This document shows, piece by piece, positions 54,138 to 62,999 of a DNA stretch of 64,000 nucleotides. Position 1 is the first letter of the stretch, and the number at the start of each line of letters is the position of its first letter. A program made the translations under genes and the position numbers. The notes under the pieces were generated by a model. That model saw nothing but the letters and a program-made list of their open reading frames with translations. It did not search any database and was not told the origin of the DNA. This DNA comes from Chrysogorgia sp. JL179-B06 (Eukaryota; Cnidaria; Anthozoa; Scleralcyonacea; Chrysogorgiidae), in assembly GCA_035772405.1 (NCBI GenBank), contig JAYKKM010000192.1, forward strand, positions 321,501 through 385,500, written 5' to 3'.

Positions 54138-55330
54138 AATAACAGCGATACAATACACTAATGCTGATGGAATAGATGTCGAGTTTATATAGTTTATATT
54201 TCGAGCTTATCCGTTCGTCACTGGTAAATAAAGTTATTATAACTCTGTTCGCAACATAAAGTTGCCACTGGCCGTGTCTTCTGAAAGGCCATCAGGATTA
54301 CTAGCAAATAAAGTTACTATGTGCCATCACCTGGCTGTAGTGTTGACATTTCACGATTGATGCGCAAATTGGCCGTTTTCACCCGCTTTTGAAGAATCGA
54401 TTACACTCGATACCATGGCACTACGGTGTATAACACCGCTTACAGTAATCTCCACAAAGATGATCTTCGATTTTATCGTATCCTTTCTTACAAATATGCA
54501 CGCCTCAGATCACATCGCAATGGTTATCGTGTAGGTAAATACGTTTCGACGCCTCCGGGTCGGAATAATCAGCATGTTTAAGTGCCCATCGAAACATTTG
54601 AGACAATGTTTATTTTGTCGCCCAAGCAGCTTTGAAACTTCGATACCGCACTGCCTGAGTGGAACGCTGGCTTTTTCGTACAATTTATAAGCAAGTTCGC
54701 CAATGGCCTTCGATAATCTTTAATGTATGGATAGCGTTCATCGGTTTTGGCTTTTGCGACGAAGACGAGCGAGACAGAGATTTCGGGGGTTGATCATTAG
54801 ATTGCGATATTGCGTGATGGTATTTTTAGACGTTGCTTCTCATTAATCCCAATTTATCTAGTTAATATCAAATTGGCGCTATTTGTCTAGGTTTGCGATC
54901 ACGTTCGTTTTCTTCCCGTCCCACCGTTCGGTATCTCGACATAAATAATATTCACTGTAATCGTGTCAATATAAGGTGAATCGTTCGACTTGATCACTCA
55001 TTCGATTTCGTCTAAAACTCTTTCGATAGTCATTCGCTTTCTAAACATGAACGGCAGCGAAATGGGATACTCAAGTTAAGTAAATCAACAAGGACCTGGT
55101 ATAAACGTTTCAGGACATTAGTTATACCCCGCACTTGCAAATCATTAAACTAAAAAAATATTAAATGGTTATTTACAAACACATACAAATGCGAGGGATT
55201 ATTGCCAATACGCGTGAGTCATGTGTGAGTCACGGCGGCTGTGCGTCACGCGTGAGTCACGCGTGCGTTGCTCGACCAATCAGCGCGCGGCGGCATCCCT
55301 TTGTACGCTATATGGGGGGGGTTACCTACT

Positions 55331-55620
55331 CACGATGTTTCTGATGTTAAGATGAACTATTTTAAGCCCTCTGGATTTACTAAGATCTTTTAGCGATAAC
55401 CTTGGTAGACAAGGCCCAGGGTTCGAAGCAACATCGTTTGATAAACATACCAAGAGTATTACCACTGCTGCCCTTTGACCAATAACACAACCAGCTTTGA
55501 ACGAATGGAAACTTCCCAATTTACAGAAGCTTTGTCTGTGTTGGCGCTTCAGGATAGAAACCTTCAACGAATCTCCATAATCCAATTTAGGTTCGCCAAG
55601 ATATCTTGAAGCATACAATG
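55331..55620 (-). pseudogene. LINE N-terminal fragment (before the break)
   Basis: Minus strand frame with VCLSNDVASNPGPCLPRLSL and GLKIVHLNIRNIV, the N-terminal signature of CR1/L2-type LINE ORF2 (the NPGP and HLNIRS motifs). It stops exactly at the end of the long-TIR element. The next residues (IVNKMDSLKV) are at 47,725. Confidence 0.8.
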
Positions 55621-55639
55621 TATCTCCATCAATAAGACT

Positions 55640-57315
55640 TTGTGCAGTTTCACTAGTCTTGATGAAATGATTTATGAAACATACATAAAGTAGAAGAAGA
55701 AGAACAACAAGACATAAACGTCGATAGCTATACTCACTGCTGCCACTAAAGCCGCCATCTTATCATCACTGATACACAGGTTTGAGTGTTTGACTGTAAA
55801 TGATTAAAAGGACAGAAACGACAAAGAATTTCAGGCTAGGCGTGATTGGCTGAAATGAAAATGAAATTGAACAGGAACTGTTGAAAACCTACCCTTCCTT
55901 CAGGGATCATGTTGAGGTAGATGTATTTTAAATGGTTAAACGACTTTATAGGTTCCTAATAGCTTAACAAAACTAATCAAATAGTGAAACAATGGCGAAA
56001 TACCAATAGTGTTTGAGAAATGCTGATGTTTCCATACAGTGAAACCCATTTATGTTTTCTCACAATCAGTACTGGCAGTTAACCATTGTTTTGCCATTTG
56101 ATCTTTTATTTCATATTGCCTATGCAGCATCAACACTTTTTGATAACTCAAGAAAACACTAACCCAAATATGCAAAAGTTCTACCCTTATGTTTACTAAG
56201 TTGACAGACTGCATCTATTAACATTTACTTGATGCTGATATTTTGGTCAGAGTCAGAGAATGTTTGAAGTGCTTAATCCTAAATTTTGTAACATTTTCTA
56301 GGTACTAAGCTTGCTTGTATTTAATTAGGTTTGAAGATGCTTCTGAAATACAAATTTGAGATATCACCTCATCTCGCTGTTTGCTTTGAAGGGCCTTTGC
56401 TTGAAACATCAGTTCAACATATCAACTGAATTACGGATTATAAATTAGTGTTGTGTTTAAATATGATAGTAAATGTGATCATATAATTGTGTAATTTAAA
56501 TTTTTGCTACATTAGGTTATTGAAGAGGCAAGAATTAAGAGTCTTGTTAGTTGATGATGGGGCAAACGCCTTAAATTTATGGATGACTGTGTTCAGAGAT
56601 TGGTGGAGGAGTTGGACTGATATTTCTCATATATTATGGGATAAATGAAAAAGGAATGAGTCCTCCAAAGAGTCCAAAACTAGGTATTTTTTCTTTCAAG
56701 TGTTTATATATATTAAATGCTTCAACCTGTTCGGTCATGCAGCTGCTTTTACAAAAAATGCACAACTCCATTGGTGTGTGGGGGTGTACTGTATACTCCA
56801 ATTGATCTACAGTGTGTGACAAAAAGACATTCCTCTTAATTGAAATTTGTGAAACTTTAGCCAAGAACCAACTTTGTAATAAGCTTAATTTGTAAGCAAT
56901 AAGATTTTTCTTTTTTTTAAGCAATAAAATAAGCTTTTATTTTTAAGATGCTAAAACATCATATATCTGCTGAAAAACATGCCCGTGTTGTTTGGAAGAC
57001 AGAAATTGCCAAAAAAATAGTTGAGCTCATCCATGAGCTGAAGATTAGTGAATTGGATCAATAACATTATGTTGATATGATCACGGTTCCCGAAAACCGA
57101 GAGACCATTTGAGGGACTTTCACAAATGTTTCCGAGGCTTGAGGGACATTTAATCACTAACTTCCTGAACATTTCGTATTATCAGATTGTAATACCATGA
57201 TTGTCAAGGTGATATAATTGTTATTATTATACATTCAAACTTAATTCTCGTTTCTTATTGGTCAACATACTCCAGTGAATTCTCAATGTCTGGCAGGCGC
57301 GACGTCATTTCCGTC
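55640..57315. other. No gene recognised
   Basis: AT-rich intergenic sequence with short frames only. I see no domain or repeat boundary. Confidence 0.4.
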
Positions 57316-57323
57316 GAATACTT

Positions 57324-57432
57324 AACAATTAGACAACGAGAACGAGTTGTCTATGAGCAGATAGATAGTGAACGAGGGCGATGCCCGAGTTGACTATCTG
57401 CTCATAGACAACGAGGTGTCTAATTGTTTTAG
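57324..57432. repeat. Foldback shared with 20.0 kb
   Basis: TTAACAATTAGACAACGAG, then GAGTTGTCTATGAGCAGATAG paired with its complement, ending GACAACGAGGTGTCTAATTG. The ends are inverted (CAATTAGACA...TGTCTAATTG). The central part is flipped relative to the 20,027 copy. Confidence 0.75.
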
Positions 57433-57439
57433 TATCAAC

Positions 57440-57825
57440 CATAAACAACCTTTCTTTAACGTAGAAAAGTCTTATCGAACATTGTTCCAAATTTTCAGAT
57501 AGTTTTACCTTTTGTTTGTAGAAGTCTCCCCATTCAAAATGTAGAGTTGCTCGATGGCACATGATAAACAATTGCTCACAAAAAAACGATATTGTAATTA
57601 CTTTGCTTCATATTTGGTGTAGATATACTCCATAGGCATAAGCGAATTCATTTTCTTATTCGAAAATGTCAAACTGAACAATTTTCCATTACTTTCGGGA
57701 CAATGTTTTCATGCTTTCATCACTCGTATATAAATTTTAGCGGGCGCCATGTTTGGACTAGATTTCAGGTTTTGCCGTGCAGCGTGCATATGTCGTGGCT
57801 TCTGATTGTCTAACCAACACTTCTT
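57440..57825. other. No gene recognised
   Basis: Intergenic between the foldback and the tandem repeat. Short frames only. Confidence 0.35.
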
Positions 57826-57829
57826 TCAA

Positions 57830-59010
57830 ATTTGGCACGATGGTTTCACATGTGCTGAGATCGGTTCGACCTTAGCAAAGTTGACAGTATAGCATTCACC
57901 GAGACGGTTAAAGTTTACAAAAATAGTCCGACTGTATATGACACCGGTCTCAAAATTGGTTTCAAATTTGGCACCATGTTTTCACATCTGCTGAGATCGG
58001 TTCGACCTTAGCAAAATCAATACTTGTACAGCATTCACTCACTGAGACAGTTGATGTTCAGTTCATTAGTACAGCATTCACTGAGAGCAGATCAAGTTCA
58101 GCAAAATACAGTAGTGCAACATCTACTGCAACACCGGTTTCAAATTTGGCATAAAGCTTTAAACTGACACCATAATTTGTATTTACCAAAGTCAATACTA
58201 CGGTATTCACTGACACCAGTTCAAGTTTAGCAAAGTCAATGTTACAGCATTCACTGAGACAGTGTCTCAGTGAATGCTGTAACATACAGGTTCAAGTTCA
58301 GGAAAATAATGCAACATCTACCAAGATAGGTTTCAAATTTGGCATGATAGTTTCACCATCTGCCGAGACCAGTGTCAACATTAATAGTGCAGCATTCACT
58401 GAGACAGTTGAAATTTGCGAAAATAGTCCAACATCCACTGACTCTGGTTTCAAATTTGGCACAATGTTTTCACATGTGCCGACACCGATTTGACCATAGC
58501 AAAATTAATGCTACAGCATCCACTTAGAACAGGTTCAAGTTGAGTAAAATAGTGTAACATTCTACAACACCGGTTTCAAATTTGGCTTGATGGTGTTTCA
58601 GATCTGCTGAAAGCGGTTCGACCTTAGCAAAATTAATAGTGCAGCATTCACTGAGACTGTTCAAGTTGAGCAAAATAGTCCAACATCTTCCTGCACCAGT
58701 TTCAAACTTGGCATATGATGGTTCACATGTGCTGAGACTTTGGTGAAATCATTAGTACAGCATTCACTGAGACCGGTTCAAGTTCAGAAAAATAGTGCAA
58801 CATCTACCAACACCGGTTTCGAATTTGGAACAATAGTTTCACCATCTGCTGTGACTGGTTTCACCTTAGCAAACTCAATAGTGTAGCATTCACTGAGACA
58901 GTTCAACAATGGTTTCACATGTGCTGAGACCGGTTTGACGATTGCAAAATTAATGCTTCAGCATCCGCTTAGGTTCAAATTTAGCAAAATAGTGCATCGT
59001 TTCACATCTG
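57830..59010. repeat. Degenerate tandem repeat, unit about 125 bp
   Basis: About nine imperfect units begin near 57,830, 57,963, 58,140, 58,329, 58,450, 58,576, 58,701, 58,829 and 58,903. Each has GGTTTCAAATTTGGCAC.ATG, TTTCACATGTGCTGAGACCG, GACCTTAGCAAAAT and CAGCATTCACTGAGAC. Spacing is mostly 121-133 bp, with two longer. Confidence 0.8.
58240..58284. repeat. Perfect 45-bp palindrome in the tandem repeat
   Basis: 22-base arms (ending CATTCACTGAGACA) around one central G. It joins two repeat units head to head, so part of the array is inverted here. Confidence 0.85.
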
Positions 59011-59103
59011 TGGTCTGTGGAGACTTTGCACTGCGCACCCCATCGACACGTCCCTCTCCACACGAGACTCATTCCTAGCTCACCCTCTCTCCATAGATTT
59101 GCC

Positions 59104-59463
59104 ATGTCCACCAAAAATTGGTCCCCTGCAACGCCCATGAAAAAAGTCAACTTTTTCCAACATTTTCCCCACCACCTGCTCCGACCCTACGACGAACAAA
59201 AGAGGTTGGACTCGGATGCTCTGCTCAGCAAACTGAGCGTGAGAAACTGCGAGTGGTTCCTCAAGCCGAAAGTGGCGGCGTCCGAGACCTCCCAGGCTGT
59301 GGTGGAGAACCTGGCACAGATCGGAAACCTGCTCCCTAACATGTTCGACGTCCCCACCTTCATCCGCATTCGAAAGAAAGTCGGGACATTATGGAACCGA
59401 TGTCGAGACTCAACACCACCGACAAAACAGGCAAACCAACGCCCGACGACGTATTTCAAGTAA
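59104..59463 (+). CDS. Unknown ORF 1 of GC-rich cluster, 119 aa
   Basis: ATG at 59,104 (the frame is open from 59,017). Residues: MSTKNWSPATPMKKVNFF, a helical middle (RLDSDALLSKLSVRNCEW), VAASETSQAVVENLAQIGNL, FIRIRKKVGTLW. No signal peptide or membrane segment. No family recognised. The TAA stop overlaps the ATG of the next frame (TAATG). GC content rises sharply at its start compared with the upstream repeat. Could be viral, TE-derived or a foreign fragment. Confidence 0.45.
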   Translation: MSTKNWSPATPMKKVNFFQHFPHHLLRPYDEQKRLDSDALLSKLSVRNCEWFLKPKVAASETSQAVVENLAQIGNLLPNMFDVPTFIRIRKKVGTLWNRCRDSTPPTKQANQRPTTYFK

Positions 59464-59735
59464 TGAAATTTGCCCTATGCGACGATGACGAACTCGACGA
59501 GGATCTGAGCGCCGCGATGACAGCCTCGTCAGCCATGTACGTAGCTGCGTGCCACCTAAGGGTTATGCGCACGCTTTTCCAAAATCCGGATGCGTATGCA
59601 TCGAACTTGGCGTATGACAATCCGGAGGCGTTGGCGTTTAAAAACGCAAAGATAATCCTGTCTTTGCAAGACATGCTCACGTCGCTGTTGACAGAGAACG
59701 TTACCATAAACACTGTCAGGCGCTACAGGAGCTAG
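59391..59735 (+). CDS. Unknown ORF 2 of GC-rich cluster, 114 aa
   Basis: The open frame has an ATG at 59,391. A second ATG at 59,463 forms TAATG with the stop of ORF 1 and would give 90 residues. It has an acidic segment (FALCDDDELDEDL), an alanine-rich part (MTASSAMYVAACHL), and LSLQDMLTSLLTENV. No family recognised. It overlaps ORF 1 by 73 bases in another frame and ORF 3's open frame by about 29. Either it is a set of overlapping genes or one gene with two indels. Confidence 0.4.
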   Translation: MEPMSRLNTTDKTGKPTPDDVFQVMKFALCDDDELDEDLSAAMTASSAMYVAACHLRVMRTLFQNPDAYASNLAYDNPEALAFKNAKIILSLQDMLTSLLTENVTINTVRRYRS

Positions 59736-59841
59736 AAGAAACCTCGGCAGCCTCCTCGCGAACCCAGGAAGGTCGAACGTTAACCTACAGCCCTCTACGT
59801 CTAAAACCACGGGAGTGGTGCAACTCACTGTGCCCCACAAC

Positions 59842-60150
59842 ATGCCCCCGACAACATCCAGCGCACACACTGCCTCGTCCGAAGCGATGACCACCGAGCA
59901 TTTGATGGCGTTCATGCAAATGCAGAGCCAGATTGGGGCCCTAAGCAAAGACGGTTCCCAGTCAAGCACAAAGGGACAAACCACCGAAGTGCCTGAGGTC
60001 GTACTCATCGAAGACGCCATCGACGAAGAGGCCGTCCAACAGGGCGAAAAGAGAAACCGCGACGACGAGGAAGGCGAAGAAATTGCGCGCAAAAGAAAGA
60101 AAGCAAAGGAAAACAAAAAGGGAAAGGCAACGGACGGGAATAACAGGTAA
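59842..60150 (+). CDS. Unknown ORF 3 of GC-rich cluster, about 102 aa
   Basis: The frame is open from 59,707. The first ATG is 59,842. Serine/threonine-rich N-terminus, EHLMAFMQMQSQIGALSKDG, an acidic stretch (EVVLIEDAIDEEA) and a strongly basic end (KRKKAKENKKGK) that resembles a nuclear localisation signal. No domain. The low-complexity tail would explain the long antisense frame opposite. Confidence 0.4.
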   Translation: MPPTTSSAHTASSEAMTTEHLMAFMQMQSQIGALSKDGSQSSTKGQTTEVPEVVLIEDAIDEEAVQQGEKRNRDDEEGEEIARKRKKAKENKKGKATDGNNR

Positions 60151-60259
60151 CGAAATGGCAACAATACAGAAAAAAACGAAAACCTAAAAAAGTAAACAAT
60201 TGCACACACCGGGGTCACTACTCCATACACACGCACACGCACGCAAGCACAAGTTTACT

Positions 60260-61735
60260 GAAATGGGCCAACATCTACCAAGTTATAATACAGGTACGAC
60301 AATAAAAAAGGAAAAATGAACAAAGTATTTCCAATAAATCATGGCTACAAATTTTACACTCATGTAGGCTGCTGATGCGGTATTGAAAAAAAAAACCCGG
60401 AAATATTGAATATACAGGTATTTTTACACATCAAAATTTCGCGAAACTCAAACGTTTTTTAGTATGTGACGTAAAGTTCTCAAACACGCAAAATGTTATA
60501 AATAGCAGTCGCGTGCGTTCACCCAATACTGGCCATTTCTTATATCGAATCGGCATCATCGCTTTCAGTGTTGCCTTTCTTGAAATAACTCCAAACGCTA
60601 CTTCGCGCATTAGGCATGAACACTGAACAGAAGAGAGATAATAAAATAATGGACTCAAGAAAACGTGTTGACTAATTGACCTCAATAAAATATTTCCTAT
60701 TGCTCGTTATGTGAACACACAGATGCCTGCGGAGGCAGCTGTGTAAATTCTGACACAGTGACACTTAGTTTGCTTTTAACCGAAGTCCAAGGTGTGAGAT
60801 ATATTCATATCCATTTCAAAGTATTTGACAGTTGAGAAGACTTGCTATTTGTCGTTCTCTCACAGATCTCACTTGTTTTTATAGAAAGGCTTCTGCAAAA
60901 AGTGTCGTCCTTTTGAATAGCGCTAAATAGCGATTGTTTTAAGTTACATTAAATCTGTAAGTTTATGCATTTTTAATATGTTCAGCTTACGTTTTTTCTG
61001 CGAATATGTAAAAATGGTGACACATACAACCGATAACATCGAAAGTTTCGATATTTCCGGTATCTGAGAATTAGAATATCGAATATTCGGTGTTTTAAAA
61101 ATACCGGTATTTCCCGAAATATCGATATACCGCATCAGCATACACTCACCTAAATAATACCTCGGTTTTATCGGACCGCTTTAGTTCTGTATACACATTA
61201 TACAGTACTTTGGTACAGAAAATCAGACTGATGCGGCAATTCGCAGTGCTATATCAAATTTTTATCAAGTCATTGTGTCCATATATACAATCACATTCCT
61301 TATTCTTCTAGAATCGTATCTACGTCTATCTACATGTACATTTCCGTCAGTTAACCCTTTCTGATATACTAGCTAATTTGCCCTCTTCCTGCCGGCTTTC
61401 CCATTAGTCATTAGAACACATATATAAATTATATCTACCTCAAATTGCCTGGACTGATTAGTGGTGTGATATCACCCATTAGTTGCATGTGCAAGTTCAT
61501 TCGAATTCCGAACATCCGAATTACAAATACCAATTTGAAAAGATGACTCGGACCAGTACCTCACTGTCGCCTCGACTGCGAATATCCCATAGAGCCACTA
61601 TCGGTCCAATGCTCACAGAGACTTGCTTCGCACACACTGGTCAGCGGTAAACTTCATTACAAAACTGTGGGTCAGTGGATTGCGTGTGGAGGAACTGAGT
61701 AACTGTGGTTTCTCTTTAAAACCACTTACCTCCTC
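60260..61735. other. No gene recognised
   Basis: AT-rich intergenic sequence. Repeated ATATCGA/CGGTATTT motifs near 61,035-61,135 form small inverted repeats. Nothing else seen. Confidence 0.35.
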
Positions 61736-61741
61736 TCTCTC

Positions 61742-61924
61742 ATGCGCATAAAACTTTCAGCAAATGGCCTCCAACGCATACGACTCTTCAATGACTCGAT
61801 TGTTGCGCGTTCGAGAAATGAGCTTCACTCTGCAGCCATAGCCGGAGCGCCTGTCGTTTCTCTCATATCGCCTCCTTTTCGAAATTCAACCTTCATTTTT
61901 CCTACAGATCCGATTGCAGAATGA
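61742..61924 (+). CDS. Unknown small ORF, 60 aa
   Basis: ATG at 61,742. Its TGA overlaps the ATG of the next ORF as ATGA. Sequence includes GLQRIRLFNDSIVARSRNEL and PVVSLISPPFRNSTFIF. No family. The minus strand is also partly open here, so strand is not certain. Confidence 0.25.
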   Translation: MRIKLSANGLQRIRLFNDSIVARSRNELHSAAIAGAPVVSLISPPFRNSTFIFPTDPIAE

Positions 61925-62286
61925 CCGTTCAAGTCTCCATCGACAATACCGCCGCTAAACATGTAAGTATTCCCCTATCGTACGCTCGCTATGCGACGTC
62001 CATGCTTTCGCTTGGCCCATCTAAGCCGTTTCTTTCTCCCATTTGCGGACAAAAGGCCGTGGACAGAAGCCGAAGGGTTGCCGTTTTGGGCTGCGCGACC
62101 CTATTACCTCGTGGGGACATACCCAGTCCATCGTTGGACGGCAGAGAGTCTACAGGGAGGGCCAGAGAGCGCATTCGATATCGTCGTTCTCGCGATGATC
62201 GTAAGCGTTCAATTGTTTCCCTTTGGCCAAATGGAGTTCGCGCAGTTGGACAAAATGGCGATATCGTGAGTCTTCGTTGTCCATGA
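61921..62286 (+). CDS. Unknown ORF, 121 aa
   Basis: ATG at 61,921, overlapping the stop of the previous frame by four bases (ATGA). N-terminus MTVQVSIDNTAAKHVSIPLS, arginine-rich C-terminal half (RARERIRYRRSRDDRKRS). A GTAAGT at 61,962 could also be a donor, so the frame after residue 14 may be intron. Overlaps the minus-strand ORF at 62,150-62,503. No family. Confidence 0.25.
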   Translation: MTVQVSIDNTAAKHVSIPLSYARYATSMLSLGPSKPFLSPICGQKAVDRSRRVAVLGCATLLPRGDIPSPSLDGRESTGRARERIRYRRSRDDRKRSIVSLWPNGVRAVGQNGDIVSLRCP

Positions 62287-62503
62287 GAAAACAATAGGCA
62301 AGGGTGCACCGAAGGCGAGCGATAGGGTCGGAGATCGCATTTATTTTCTCGAGTGCAGAGACTTGTGCCCAAGAGACGCGACAGAGTCCGTCCTTCTGCT
62401 GATAGACATGCTCCAAACGCGTGAATCGACCGGTGTGGAGGTCGAAGGGGCGGAGAGCGATCGTATCATTGGCTGTGAGCGATCGAAGCAGAAGAGGGAC
62501 CAT
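62150..62503 (-). CDS. Unknown ORF, 117 aa
   Basis: ATG at 62,503, stop TAG. The third codon position is C-rich and the sequence reads like a real protein: MVPLLLRSLTANDTIALRPF, GRFTRLEHVYQQKDGL, ALEKINAISDPIARLRCTLA, YRHFVQLRELHLAKGKQL, ECALWPSL. No family recognised, no transmembrane segment. It overlaps plus-strand frames. I favour this strand from composition. Confidence 0.4.
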   Translation of the reverse strand: MVPLLLRSLTANDTIALRPFDLHTGRFTRLEHVYQQKDGLCRVSWAQVSALEKINAISDPIARLRCTLAYCFLMDNEDSRYRHFVQLRELHLAKGKQLNAYDHRENDDIECALWPSL

Positions 62504-62559
62504 ACTGGAAAGTTCGTTTTCTGTACGCCATAGATTTTACGCCAGTAATTTCATGTCCA

Positions 62560-62990
62560 AAATCCTGCGCCGCCGCAGCGCGCTAAACACTCGCGATACG
62601 CCAAGGCGCGAAGCACAATACATTTTCAGTTTTTCACAAGCTACAGTATCGAGAAGACAAGAACATTTATGTTTTTAATACGCATTTCCTAACTTGTAAG
62701 TCTTAGTAGATGCTACTTAATCATTAATAATCAGCCAGTTCATAATAAATATTAGAAATGTAAATAAAAATTCATATGAATACTGTGTATTACGATGTTA
62801 TTCCGACGCAGGACGACGCGTCAATCTGATGCGCAGTTGGGATTACGAATTGGCATATTCTGGGCATGCAAATGCTTTTATAAAGACATGCTTTTATAAA
62901 GACAGAGTAAAACAAAATACGAACTGTAATATAAAATATGTTAACTGTCAGTCTGTCAAGAAATAATGGTTGTAAAACTTATAACAGATA
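62560..62990. other. No gene recognised
   Basis: Return to AT-rich sequence after the GC-rich island. Nothing seen. Confidence 0.35.
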
Positions 62991-62999
62991 GTTCAGCCT

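Larger units (their letters stand above)
47726..55330. mobile_element. Long-TIR element, Polinton-like ends, gene in each arm
   Basis: The arms (47,726-49,652 and 53,475-55,330, about 1.9 kb) are inverted and nearly identical. The element begins AGTAGGTAAC and ends GTTACCTACT, each next to a C/G run. Flanks are CACAAT (47,720-47,725) and CACGAT (55,331-55,336), a 6-bp target duplication with one difference. The LINE frame is continuous when the element is removed. AG/CT ends, long TIRs and 6-bp duplications are hallmarks of Polinton/Maverick. I find no polymerase, integrase or capsid gene, so it is non-autonomous or another class. Confidence 0.8.
53475..55330 (-). repeat. Right terminal inverted repeat
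   Basis: Inverted counterpart of 47,726-49,652, 71 bp shorter because of small deletions. Ends with the same AGTAGGTAAC sequence (complement). Confidence 0.9.

Noticed and set aside
59556..60242. 228-codon minus-strand open frame
   Set aside because: It lies opposite the three plus-strand ORFs, is low-complexity (runs of S, F, L, C) and mirrors acidic/basic codon runs on the plus strand. It is longer than any plus frame, so I keep some doubt, but composition favours the plus strand.
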